DNA of 42,891 nucleotides from positions 1-42,891 of the forward strand of contig MSXO01000049.1 of assembly GCA_002083615.1 (NCBI GenBank). The letters run 5' to 3'. The stretch comes from Proteobacteria bacterium ST_bin11. GTDB taxonomy: Bacteria; Pseudomonadota; Gammaproteobacteria; Methylococcales; Methylomonadaceae. This document shows positions 7,418-15,265 of the stretch, piece by piece. Each line of letters opens with the position of its first letter. Position 1 is the stretch's first letter. Both the position numbers and the translations under genes were made by a program. Under the pieces are notes generated by a model, which made no database searches, was not told the origin of the DNA, and worked only from the letters and a program-made list of their open reading frames with translations.

Positions 7418-8108
7418 TGCCATCGTGTTGCAATGCCAGCAAATAACCAAACGTTACGAGCAAGGCGATTTAAATGTAGAAGTATTGCGGGGTGTCGATC
7501 TGGCAATTCAAGCCGGCCAACGGGTTGCTATTATGGGCGCGTCCGGTTCCGGTAAAAGCACCTTATTGCATTTACTGGGCGGTTTGGAAAAACCCAGCTC
7601 CGGCTCGGTGATGCTGGACGGCGCCGATTTGAATAAGATTAGCGCTGGCAAACTCAGCCAACTGCGCAATCGCTCGCTGGGTTTTATTTATCAGTTCCAC
7701 CACTTGCTGGGTGAATTTACCATCCTCGAAAACGTCGCCATGCCATTGTTGATTGGCAATCAGTCGATCAAGCAAGCGCAGCAACAAGCTGCAGAGTTGT
7801 TAAAACGTGTCGGCTTGGGTCATCGCATGCTGCATAAACCCGGCGAATTGTCCGGCGGCGAACGGCAACGTGCTGCTGTGGCCAGGGCTTTGATCAATCA
7901 GCCCAAGTGCGTGCTGGCCGACGAGCCGACCGGTAATCTGGACAGTAAAACCGCCGAGCAGATTTATCAACTTATGCTGGAACTGAATCAGGAATTGCAA
8001 GTTAGCTTTTTGGTGGTTACCCACGATCCAGAGCTGGCTGGGCGGATGGATCATGTCTTATATATGGAAGATGGGGTAATTGTTCCTGATAGGACTCATC
8101 ACGGCTGA
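7410..8108 (+). CDS. lolD: Lipoprotein-releasing system ATPase LolD
   Basis: A 232-residue ABC ATPase. Walker A GASGSGKST is at residues 43-51, the Q-loop is near FIYQFHHLL (about 92-100), the signature LSGGERQR is at 147-154, and Walker B with D-loop (VLADEPTGNLD) is at about 168-178. Length and the YQFHHLL segment are typical of LolD. The ATG at 7410 was chosen because it overlaps the permease stop by 8 bases and the in-frame sequence upstream encodes the permease in another frame rather than a conserved extension. It energises release of lipoproteins from the inner membrane. Confidence 0.95.
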   Translation: MNNAIVLQCQQITKRYEQGDLNVEVLRGVDLAIQAGQRVAIMGASGSGKSTLLHLLGGLEKPSSGSVMLDGADLNKISAGKLSQLRNRSLGFIYQFHHLLGEFTILENVAMPLLIGNQSIKQAQQQAAELLKRVGLGHRMLHKPGELSGGERQRAAVARALINQPKCVLADEPTGNLDSKTAEQIYQLMLELNQELQVSFLVVTHDPELAGRMDHVLYMEDGVIVPDRTHHG

Positions 8109-8259
8109 CAGGCCTTAATAATGCATCGTTCCGGTATACCCTCTAGGGCACAATTGGATTGCCGGAATCCAGAAGCTACGGGTGATGACGGGCTTTAAAC
8201 TTGGTGTCGCTATCGCGACGGTTTTATTTAGCTGTCGGGTCTCGGCCCCGCAGCCCAGC

Positions 8260-8290
8260 AACTTTTCTTTGTTTGGTCAAAGAAAAAGTT
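8260..8290. repeat. Inverted repeat in intergenic region
   Basis: The arms AACTTTTCTTTG (8260-8271) and CAAAGAAAAAGTT (8278-8290) pair around a short loop. The surrounding text, with GCAGCCCAGCAAC to the left and ACCAAAAGAAACGCCAC to the right, resembles dispersed non-coding repeats seen in several proteobacterial genomes. Copy number in this genome cannot be judged from one window. Confidence 0.5.
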
Positions 8291-9203
8291 ACCAAAAGAA
8301 ACGCCACTCGAATGCCGCTTATTCTCCGTGCTCCTCGCTAGCTCATTGCAAGTCATGTTTGAAGCGGGCCACCGTTTTCTATGCCGATCTTGCTCAGATA
8401 TTCCTGCGACTTGTAACACCACCCCGGATGCGCTAACAGGCCCAGCCGATTATTACGGGTTACCCCGGTCACGGGGCTTTGTGTATCCACCGCAGCCGCG
8501 CGCTACCCCGGCAAATGCCTCGAATCCAGCTACTCCCGGGTGGTTGGTGGTATAACTCATGTGTTTGGAATAATCGCTTGCCAGCGATGCGTGCCCCTTT
8601 CGTTGCGGCCAGCTAAGAATGGTTATGCCTACCGTCAGAGCCGTAACTGATTCCGATTTCAAAATCGCGGTGTATTCCGATCACCGAGTCGCCGTGGGCT
8701 CCTATACAAACCTTGACAGTTTTCGGGTGAGTTGGATTGACCAAAACCTGCCCGACGGCGGAAAAGTACCAATCTTAAATTTCCACCCAAAAGCAGTCGG
8801 AGGGTGTGCCGCGTTTATGTGGCGCACCGGGTTTCAAACGATGCGCTTCACGCTGTTCAGCACATACTATGGCCCTCAAAGCCAAAAATGAGTTTTTCAC
8901 CAACCTATTAAGCAGGGCTATTGCGAAAGTTATTTAAATAGATAACCCAATAACAATGCCACTTTTTCTGCGAGAGCAGGCAAGCAAAATCAGTGATTGG
9001 TAGAGTAAAAAAATAGTTATTCGTTAATTTAGCGTATTATTATTTTTTAATTAAAAATACCATATAAAACAAGTTCTTATATATTTTAGTGTGTGGCATT
9101 TGTGGTTAATCAGCCTGTTATTTAACATAGATTAATTATAAAAACATTTGATTAAGTATATTAGGAAATAATTTAAATTCATGATTCCTAATATTTTCCT
9201 TGG

Positions 9204-9222
9204 TTTGGCTCGCTACTTGTTA
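9204..9222 (+). promoter_or_regulatory. Possible sigma-54 promoter upstream of PEP-CTERM leader
   Basis: The sequence TTGGCTCGCTACTTGTT has the GG-N10-G spacing of a -24/-12 promoter (GG at 9207-9208, GT at 9219-9220). It differs from the consensus TTGGCACG-N4-TTGC at one position in each half. It lies about 75 bases before the structured leader and behind an AT-rich tract. Control of PEP-CTERM genes by sigma-54 with the PrsK/PrsR pair is known in other bacteria, which makes the match plausible, but two mismatches leave it uncertain. Confidence 0.4.
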
Positions 9223-9293
9223 TCAAAACAGTGTTAGTGCGCCAACTGTCATGAAAGTCCAACAATCCGCATGGCCGTGGATGCGCTAATTTA

Positions 9294-9360
9294 GCCACAC
9301 CCGTCGCGAGGCGGGGCCGGAAAGTTGCGGGTCTCATGCGTTTGAGATGGCCGGGCCGCC
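9294..9360 (+). ncRNA. Structured leader RNA, GEMM-I (c-di-GMP-I riboswitch)-like, copy 1
   Basis: This leader aligns without gaps in its core with the GEMM-I riboswitch. A P2-like hairpin CCCGTC-GCGA-GGCGGG has a GNRA tetraloop. An 11-base junction containing GGAAAG follows, corresponding to the GCAAAG of GEMM-I. A P3-like stem GTCTCA/TGAGAT and the 3' segment GGCCGGGCCGCC come next. The middle A of AAA and the C at the position equivalent to C92 of the Vibrio aptamer are kept, but the base equivalent to G20 is C. The P1 pairing is not evident to me. It lies 90 bases upstream of a PEP-CTERM gene, and a second copy precedes the other intact PEP-CTERM gene. Confidence 0.55.
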
Positions 9361-9450
9361 TCCTGTAGTGATGGGGAGGTCAAGGCAAGTGCGGGGGAAC
9401 TGCTTTGGACATGACTGTTAACTATTACCGTAACAGTAAAGAGGACAATT

Positions 9451-10371
9451 ATGAAAAAAAATATATTAGCCGCATTGGCAATAACCCTTGCCGGTTTTTT
9501 ATCGATCCAAAATGCATCGGCTCATGTTGGTTGGGTAGGTCGTGACTTAATGACCGACGCCACATCGTCTACCGTTAACCCGAATGGCTCGACTACCTAT
9601 GTTTATGATCGTGGCAACGTGACCAGCAATTATGGATGGGCCGATGGTTTGACGGGTGCTTTGGCGCCAAATCCGGCATTTAATGATCAAGGGGATAGTC
9701 ATCGTGTGCGTTTCACCAAATTTTACTTGGGTACCACTTCTTTTGTCGATGTGACCGCTTTTGCACAAAATTTTTCTCGCAATACCGCTGACAACAATAC
9801 CGTAACTCGTTTAGGTGATTTGAAGCCAGGCTTCTCGATCTATTCCGGCAGCGGTACCTTGAATAATCCATTGAATCCAACAACCAGTGTTTATGAGGCT
9901 TGGCGCGATCACGACTTGGTGCCACAAGCGGTTCATGATTGGGCGGTTAATCCAAATGCTGCTGCTTTAGGTTTTGAAGGATCGTTTAATGCCAATGGCA
10001 ATATCACTATGGGTAACAACAATGGCCAGGTTAATACACAAAATTTCACGGGTCATCTTGCATGGAACCAGACTGGCAGCTCTGTAAGTCTGTCGAATCT
10101 TGTTCTAGGCCCCGGTTGGTATTCCGTTGTCGTGGGTGGTTCGTTGTTAGATGGTATCGAGTATCTTACCAATCCAGCGGCTACTCATGACCCCAATATC
10201 GTAGCCGGAACGACTTTCCCTTATCTAGGTGCTCACGCTGCTTTGGATAATGGAATCCGTGGTTTTGGTGTTGAGTTAACCGTCAGACCAGTGCCAGTTC
10301 CAGGCGCAGTTTGGTTGTTTGGTTCAGCCATTGCCGGTTTGATTGGTTTTGGCCGTCGTAAAGCCGCGTAA
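9451..10371 (+). CDS. PEP-CTERM sorting-signal protein
   Basis: A 306-residue secreted protein with a signal peptide ending at ASA (about residue 24) and a C-terminal exosortase signal: VPVPGAVWLFGSA, a hydrophobic helix, and a terminal RRK cluster (about residues 281-306). The mature part is rich in Asn, Thr and Gly and has no domain that I recognise. It opens with HVGWVGRDLM and contains YGWADGLTG. Such proteins are recognised by exosortase, cleaved, and delivered to the outer surface or matrix, and the exopolysaccharide operon at the left edge is of the type that accompanies exosortase. The ribosome binding site GAGGAC precedes the ATG. The GEMM-I-like leader upstream suggests control by a cyclic dinucleotide. 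Confidence 0.85.
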   Translation: MKKNILAALAITLAGFLSIQNASAHVGWVGRDLMTDATSSTVNPNGSTTYVYDRGNVTSNYGWADGLTGALAPNPAFNDQGDSHRVRFTKFYLGTTSFVDVTAFAQNFSRNTADNNTVTRLGDLKPGFSIYSGSGTLNNPLNPTTSVYEAWRDHDLVPQAVHDWAVNPNAAALGFEGSFNANGNITMGNNNGQVNTQNFTGHLAWNQTGSSVSLSNLVLGPGWYSVVVGGSLLDGIEYLTNPAATHDPNIVAGTTFPYLGAHAALDNGIRGFGVELTVRPVPVPGAVWLFGSAIAGLIGFGRRKAA

Positions 10372-10698
10372 TCAAGCGACTGGTATTTCGGGATATTACG
10401 AGGAATTGCAAATGAACAAGGATGTTCCGGGGCAGGGATGCTCCTTTTAATTTGGTGGATTTAGGGCCGTAGGCTATGTGTGAAGCGGTAGCGATACCCA
10501 GTTTTAATGGCTTCTAGCTGGGTTTCATCGTCATTCAACCCAGCCTACCTTCACTAACGCCGATTCAGCTTACTGTCCACTAGCGATAATTGGAAGATTC
10601 AACGGGCTGTGGCCTTGGGCTAAATCACGACATTTCGCCACTTCCACAAGCCATCAATCGCTACTGGCCGAATCGTATCGAAATTGATCGCTGGGTTT
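10372..10698. other. Intergenic region between PEP-CTERM gene and cysB
   Basis: No gene is supported here. A weak hairpin, ACCCAG (10496-10501) with CTGGGT (10518-10523), is followed by TTC and might end the PEP-CTERM transcript, but it lacks a proper T run. The right end is the 3' side of the convergent cysB gene. Confidence 0.35.
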
Positions 10699-11658
10699 TC
10701 ATCGCAATAGGGTGCGGTCTTCCGTCGGAAAGGTTGGCAAGTTTGCACGGTAATATGCAGACTGACGATCAGCCAGGGCGCTGGCAAGCAATTCATCGAT
10801 AAAATATCGTAAATAATGCGGCAAATACAGTTGCTTCAAATAGGCGATCTTGGTCACCGACCGGGGGATTAAATGCGATAAATCCCGGGCCACTAAATCG
10901 TTGTCGGTGCGTGCCTCGTACGAGGTGCCGGCGATAATGCCCACCCCTAAGCCCAGCCTGACATAGGTTTTGATGATGTCGGAATCGGCGGCGGACAACG
11001 TGATATCCAATTCCTTGCCGACATTTTTAAAGGCTTTTTCGATGGTTGAACGGCCGGTATAGCCTTGCGAGTACGTCAAAATCGGAAAGGCTGCCAGTCG
11101 GCCCAGCGTCACATCGCCTTGCGCCAAGGGATGATGACGAGGTACCACGGCAATGTGCTGCCATTCGTAACAAGACTTGACGACTAATTTCTCGTCCTCA
11201 TCCAGTTTTTCGGTACAAATGGCGATATCGGCGCGGTGCTGGTGCAGTTGCTCGATCAGTTCTTGCGGCGACGATTGCACCATGTAAATGGTAATGCCGG
11301 GATATTTTTCCCGAAACTTTTGCACCGGTTCCGGGAGCAAGTATTTGGCTTGGGTATGGGTGGTGGCGATATGTAAGGCGCCGTTGCGATTCTCACGAAA
11401 GTCGTCAGCAATCGCCAGAATGTTCTTTTTGGCTTGATTGATGGTGTCCACTTGTTCCATCACTTGCTCGCCCAGTGGCGTGAGGCCCAAGAGCTTTTTG
11501 CCGTGCCGTTCATAGAGCGGCGAACCCAATTCTTCTTCCAGCAATTGCAGCTGGCGGCTGGCAGCCGACTGCACCACATGCATAATTTCGGCGGCTTTGG
11601 ATTGATTAAATTGGGTGTCCTTGAGGATACGCAATAATTCAAGCTGATTGAGGTTCAT
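10699..11658 (-). CDS. cysB: LysR-type regulator CysB
   Basis: A 319-residue protein, against 324 in E. coli CysB. The N-terminal winged helix covers about residues 1-60 (MNLNQLELLRILKDTQFNQSK ... SAASRQLQLLEEELGSPLYERHGKKL). The effector domain includes THTQAKYLLPEPVQKFREKYP and the TYSQGYTGRSTIEKAF segment. The start at 11658 is chosen because it has GGAAAG 6 bases upstream and begins exactly with the conserved MNLNQL. CysB activates sulfate assimilation when N-acetylserine or O-acetylserine accumulates. It lies just downstream of cysTWA on the same strand, so it could be co-transcribed with the transporter that it probably controls. Confidence 0.93.
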   Translation of the reverse strand: MNLNQLELLRILKDTQFNQSKAAEIMHVVQSAASRQLQLLEEELGSPLYERHGKKLLGLTPLGEQVMEQVDTINQAKKNILAIADDFRENRNGALHIATTHTQAKYLLPEPVQKFREKYPGITIYMVQSSPQELIEQLHQHRADIAICTEKLDEDEKLVVKSCYEWQHIAVVPRHHPLAQGDVTLGRLAAFPILTYSQGYTGRSTIEKAFKNVGKELDITLSAADSDIIKTYVRLGLGVGIIAGTSYEARTDNDLVARDLSHLIPRSVTKIAYLKQLYLPHYLRYFIDELLASALADRQSAYYRANLPTFPTEDRTLLR

Positions 11659-11717
11659 AGTGATCTTTCCGTGAGGTAATGTCAGCGATTGCCGTGCCCG
11701 CAAACTGCAGGGGCAGC

Positions 11718-11742
11718 GGTGACGAGGAAGTTGGTCGTCACC
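11718..11742. repeat. Perfect inverted repeat between cysA and cysB
   Basis: GGTGACGA (11718-11725) and TCGTCACC (11735-11742) form an 8-bp perfect stem with a 9-base loop, and further GCAG/CTGC pairing is possible outside it. It lies 18 bases after the cysA stop. Without a T run it is not a classical terminator; it may attenuate read-through into cysB or stabilise the cysTWA mRNA end. Confidence 0.45.
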
Positions 11743-11759
11743 GTTCTGCGCGGCTGATA

Positions 11760-12803
11760 TCAGTTAAACCAATGCGCCTGCTTGATGTGCACAGCCACGC
11801 GGTCACCCTTGTTCAAATTCAGTTCCCTGAAACGTTCGTTGGGCATTTCCGCAAACAGCGTGGCACCGGCGCCGTTATGCTGCGGATTAAAGAGCTCGAC
11901 TCGGATCGTCGCCCCCAGGTGTTGCCAGTCTTTTAAGGTGACCGGCGAGCCGGAAGCCTCTTCCGCTTTGACAATATCAATGTGATGCGGACGCACATGG
12001 GCAAAGATCCCTTGCGGCTTTTCCGCCAGTATGCCGGCGTGTTGCAGCCAGTTGCTTTCGGTTTCCGACAAATCAAAGATGTTGGTTTGGCCGATGAATT
12101 TGGAGACAAAGGCATTGGCCGGATGATCGTAAATATCCGCCGGCGCGCCTTGTTGCTCGATCCGACCTTGATTCAGCACCACCACCTGGCTGGCCACTTC
12201 CATGGCTTCTTCCTGATCGTGAGTCACAAAAATACTGGTGACATGCAATTCTTGATGCAGATTGCGTAGCCATTGCCGCAGATCTTTGCGCACGCTGGCA
12301 TCTAACGCGCCAAACGGTTCATCGAGTAATAACACGCTCGGTTCCACCGCCAAGGCCCTGGCTAAGGCAATCCGCTGCCGCTGGCCGCCCGACAATTGAT
12401 CCGGAAACCGATCCGCCAGCCAATCCAATTGCACCAACTCCAATAAGGCGTGCACCTTTTTGCTGATAAACGCTTCAGTCGGCCGCTCTTTGCGTGGCTT
12501 GACCCGCAGACCGAAGGCGATGTTGTCGAACACCGTCATATGCCGGAACAGCGCGTAATGCTGAAACACAAAGCCGATGCCGCGCCGGCTGACATGTTGC
12601 TCGGTCTTGTCTTCGCCGCTGAGCATGACCCGGCCGAAATCCGGGGTTTCCAGGCCAGCGATGATGCGTAGCAAGGTGGTCTTGCCGCAGCCGGACGGCC
12701 CTAACAAAGCCACTAGTTCCCCTTCTGAAATCTCCAGGCTCACGTCATACAAAGCAGCAAATTTGCCGAAGTTTTTACTGATGTTGTTTAGCAGAATACT
12801 CAT
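11760..12803 (-). CDS. cysA: Sulfate/thiosulfate ABC transporter ATPase CysA
   Basis: A 347-residue ABC ATPase. Walker A GPSGCGKTT is at residues 35-43, the Q-loop FVFQHYALFRHMTVF at about 78-92, the signature LSGGQRQRIALARAL, and Walker B LLLDEPFGALD. A C-terminal TOBE-like regulatory domain (FAHVRPHHIDIV, then GDRVAVHIKQAHWF) completes the normal CysA length. It powers sulfate or thiosulfate import through CysT and CysW. It lies 180 bases downstream of cysW, with a repetitive hairpin in the gap. Confidence 0.93.
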   Translation of the reverse strand: MSILLNNISKNFGKFAALYDVSLEISEGELVALLGPSGCGKTTLLRIIAGLETPDFGRVMLSGEDKTEQHVSRRGIGFVFQHYALFRHMTVFDNIAFGLRVKPRKERPTEAFISKKVHALLELVQLDWLADRFPDQLSGGQRQRIALARALAVEPSVLLLDEPFGALDASVRKDLRQWLRNLHQELHVTSIFVTHDQEEAMEVASQVVVLNQGRIEQQGAPADIYDHPANAFVSKFIGQTNIFDLSETESNWLQHAGILAEKPQGIFAHVRPHHIDIVKAEEASGSPVTLKDWQHLGATIRVELFNPQHNGAGATLFAEMPNERFRELNLNKGDRVAVHIKQAHWFN

Positions 12804-12847
12804 AGGTTTATCTCACTCACGGAGGTTATTAACTTGGCCCTTAAATA

Positions 12848-12911
12848 CCGTTCACCCTGAGCCTGTCGAAGGGCCCGCCCGGTCAGGCTTCGACAGGCTC
12901 AGCCCGAACGG
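12848..12911. repeat. Long palindromic repeat between cysW and cysA
   Basis: The arms CCGTTCACCCTGAGCCTGTC (extending to GAAG) and CTTCGACAGGCTCAGCCCGA (extending to ACGG) form a nearly perfect 24-bp stem around a GC-rich loop. This CCTGAGCCTGTCGAAG core is a dispersed palindrome well known from many bacterial genomes. Its place inside the cysTWA operon could let it act as an mRNA processing or attenuation site between permease and ATPase genes. Confidence 0.75.
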
Positions 12912-12983
12912 AATACCCGCGATAATTAGGGCCGGGTTAATAGGCGGGCGATACATACGTTAGGCTGTGGTCGGGTTTTGGCT

Positions 12984-13847
12984 TCAAACTCTGGCTTGCT
13001 TCCATTCCAACAGGCTTTTCAACACCAAGGTGACGATGGCCAGCCCGGCCAAAATCGAGGCGCTGGCAAACGCGCCGATCACGTCGTAATCGTTGTAACT
13101 GACCTCGACATGCAGTGGCAGCGTGTTAGTCATGCCGCGAATATGTCCGGAGACCACCGACACTGCCCCGAATTCGCCCATCGCGCGGGCATTGCACAGC
13201 AACACACCGTAAAGCAGGGCCCATTTGATATTCGGCAAGGTCACCAGAAGGAACGTTTTCCAGCCGCTGGCCCCCAGAGATAAGGCGGCTTCCTCCTCTT
13301 CGCTGCCCATTTCCTGCATCAGCGGGATGAGTTCTCGGGCGACAAAGGGGAAGGTAATAAAGATGGTCGCTAGCACAATGCCGGGCACCGCGAAAATGAT
13401 CTTGATGTCATGCGCGGCAAACCACTGCCCAAACCAGCCCTGCGCGCCGAACATCAACACAAATATTAAACCGGAGATCACCGGCGATACCGAGAAGGGC
13501 AAATCGATCAGGGTCGTCAGCAGGCTCTTGCCCCAAAACTCGAAGCGGGTAATCGCCCAGGCCGCCGCCACCCCAAACACGGTGTTGAGCGGTACGGTAA
13601 TCAAGGCCACTAGTAAGGTCAGTTGCATGGCGGCGATGGCATCTGGCTGCGCCAAGGCACTCCAATAGGCGTGCCAGCCCTTGGAAAAGGCCTGATACAA
13701 CACCAAGCCCAGTGGCGCGCAGAGAAACAGCACAATAAAAGTCACCGCGATACCTACCAGGCCCCAGCGCACCCAAAACGGGTCATGTAGTGCTTTGAAG
13801 TTGGCCTGGCCGGTGGCGTCACCGATGACATGGACATTAGCGTGCAT
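12984..13847 (-). CDS. cysW: Sulfate ABC transporter permease CysW
   Basis: A 287-residue inner-membrane permease with about six hydrophobic segments and the binding-protein-dependent transport EAA loop EEEEAALSLGASGWKTFLLVTLP (about residues 182-204). Family-specific segments include ITRFEFWGKSLLTTLIDLPFSVSPVISGL and GAVSVVSGHIRGMTNTLPLHVE. The ribosome binding site AGGAGG lies 5 bases before the ATG. It starts 8 bases after the cysT stop, so the two permeases are co-translated. It forms the translocation pore with CysT. Confidence 0.93.
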   Translation of the reverse strand: MHANVHVIGDATGQANFKALHDPFWVRWGLVGIAVTFIVLFLCAPLGLVLYQAFSKGWHAYWSALAQPDAIAAMQLTLLVALITVPLNTVFGVAAAWAITRFEFWGKSLLTTLIDLPFSVSPVISGLIFVLMFGAQGWFGQWFAAHDIKIIFAVPGIVLATIFITFPFVARELIPLMQEMGSEEEEAALSLGASGWKTFLLVTLPNIKWALLYGVLLCNARAMGEFGAVSVVSGHIRGMTNTLPLHVEVSYNDYDVIGAFASASILAGLAIVTLVLKSLLEWKQARV

Positions 13848-13855
13848 GATGCCTC

Positions 13856-14683
13856 CTAAAGTTGTCCGGAGCGGCGGCGCGCCCAGAGTTGCAGTAAATT
13901 AACAATCAATAACAACAGGAACGACACCACCAGCATGGTCAAGGCGATCGCCGTGGCACCGGCATATTGGTACTGTTCCAATTTGGTGATGATCAATAGC
14001 GGGACAATTTCTGAGACATAGGGCAGGTTGCCGGCGATGAAAATCACCGAGCCGTACTCGCCCACGCCCCGGGCGAAGGCCAGCGACACGCCCGTTAACA
14101 ACGCTGGAAAAATGTTCGGAAAGATCACCTTGCTAAACACTTGCAAACGCGTCGCTCCCAAACTGGAGGCCGCTTCTTCCATGCTGGTATCGAACTCTTG
14201 CAAAACAGGTTCCAGGGTTCTGACGACGAAGGGGATCCCAATAAAGATTAAGGCCACCACAATACCCAGCGGCTTATAAGCCACTTGTACGCCAAAAGCA
14301 CTCACCAACCATTTACCCAGCATCCCGCTGGGCTGGAAAATCGTCGCCAAGATGACGCCGGCCACCGCAGTGGGCAGGGCAAACGGCAGATCGATCAGAG
14401 CATCCAGGAAGCGCTTACCTGGAAAGGGGTAACGCACCAAGACCCAGGCGATCACAAACCCAAATAGCCCGGCCACCACTGCGGCCATCAGCGAGGTAAC
14501 GAAGCTGACCCGAAACGAGGCCATCACGCGGTTGTTGGTGATGATCTCCAGGTACTCGCCCCAGCTTAACTGCACACTCTTGAATACCAGGGTGCTCAGT
14601 GGAATCAACACCACCAGGCCGAGGTAGAACAAGGTATAAGCCAGTGCCGGGCGAAAGCCCGGCATGATGTTGCTTGAAGTCAT
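13856..14683 (-). CDS. cysT: Sulfate ABC transporter permease CysT (CysU)
   Basis: A 275-residue inner-membrane permease with six predicted membrane segments. It carries the EAA loop MEEAASSLGATRLQVFSKVIFP and the CysT-specific DLPFALPTAVAGVILATIF and ARGVGEYGSVIFIAGNLPY. It is the first gene of the minus-strand cysTWA operon. No periplasmic sulfate-binding protein gene (cysP or sbp) lies next to it, which is unusual, because such a protein is required for transport; it must be encoded elsewhere. Divergent from yezD. Confidence 0.93.
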   Translation of the reverse strand: MTSSNIMPGFRPALAYTLFYLGLVVLIPLSTLVFKSVQLSWGEYLEIITNNRVMASFRVSFVTSLMAAVVAGLFGFVIAWVLVRYPFPGKRFLDALIDLPFALPTAVAGVILATIFQPSGMLGKWLVSAFGVQVAYKPLGIVVALIFIGIPFVVRTLEPVLQEFDTSMEEAASSLGATRLQVFSKVIFPNIFPALLTGVSLAFARGVGEYGSVIFIAGNLPYVSEIVPLLIITKLEQYQYAGATAIALTMLVVSFLLLLIVNLLQLWARRRSGQL

Positions 14684-14989
14684 TGTGTGTCTTTGGAAAC
14701 AAGTTAGTTTATGCGGACAGGATAGAGAATCTTGAATGCCAGCGGAAATGATATAAATTGAATTGATAATCTGTTATTCAGATAAGGAGTGCGTGAATGT
14801 CCGCGGCTGCGGGGCGGAGGGGAGGCTAGGCGTCAGGAAGCCTACGTATCCAATTAACAGATATATATTTCTATTTATATCGTTTTCAATCGCTTTTGGG
14901 TTTTCTTACCATGTCAACAACGATCCTGGGCGACAGCCGACGGGAGCGATAGCAAACCCTCAATAACCCACCCTACTCCAGGAGGCTAT
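14684..14989. promoter_or_regulatory. Divergent control region between cysT and yezD
   Basis: About 300 bases hold the promoters for cysTWA (minus) and yezD (plus). An inverted repeat ATCTG (14769-14773) / CAGAT (14779-14783) is visible. CysB would be the expected activator given the gene beside the operon, but CysB sites are too degenerate to call by eye. Confidence 0.35.
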
Positions 14990-15175
14990 ATGGCAATCGA
15001 AACCAACAGTCGTGCTTTACTGTCAGGCGAAACGAAAGACATCGCGCTGCAAATCGCCGCGATCTTGCAGGATATTCGTTTTGGCTCCATTGAAGTTGTG
15101 ATTCATGAGGGGCGGATTGTGCATATTGATAAACGTGAAAGATTACGTCTCGGTCAGATAAAAGAATCAGCCTAG
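14990..15175 (+). CDS. YezD-family small protein (DUF2292)
   Basis: A 61-residue protein: IALQIAAILQDIRFGSIEVVIHEGRIVHIDKRERLRL is the DUF2292/YezD core, a small soluble fold of unknown biochemical function. The ribosome binding site AGGAGG lies 5 bases before the ATG. YezD proteins are repeatedly found beside sulfate uptake and cysteine synthesis genes, and here it is divergent from cysTWA, so a role in sulfur assimilation is likely though undefined. Confidence 0.85.
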   Translation: MAIETNSRALLSGETKDIALQIAAILQDIRFGSIEVVIHEGRIVHIDKRERLRLGQIKESA

Positions 15176-15265
15176 GCAATAACAGGCGCCGTTGTCGGCT
15201 TGCCTGGGAGGCAGGTCGGGGGCGGTATTCAGCCATTTATTACCCTAATACCCCACAATACACCG

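Larger units (their letters stand above)
8109..9293. other. Long region without a supportable gene
   Basis: Nearly 1.2 kb follows lolD without a reading frame that I can support. Short open frames exist (for example 8619-8891, plus) but have no recognisable domain or good ribosome binding site. The first half, 8109-8900, has the base composition of coding DNA and may be a decayed gene or dispersed-repeat material. The second half, from about 8930 to 9230, is strongly AT-rich and is probably the upstream regulatory region of the following PEP-CTERM gene. Confidence 0.5.

Noticed and set aside
8182..8555. Two overlapping short frames after lolD
   Set aside because: They run through the hairpin repeat and have unlikely composition, so they look like chance frames.
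8619..8891. A 90-codon plus-strand frame in the long gene-poor region
   Set aside because: No recognisable domain, no clear ribosome binding site, no signal peptide, and no neighbour that would support it.
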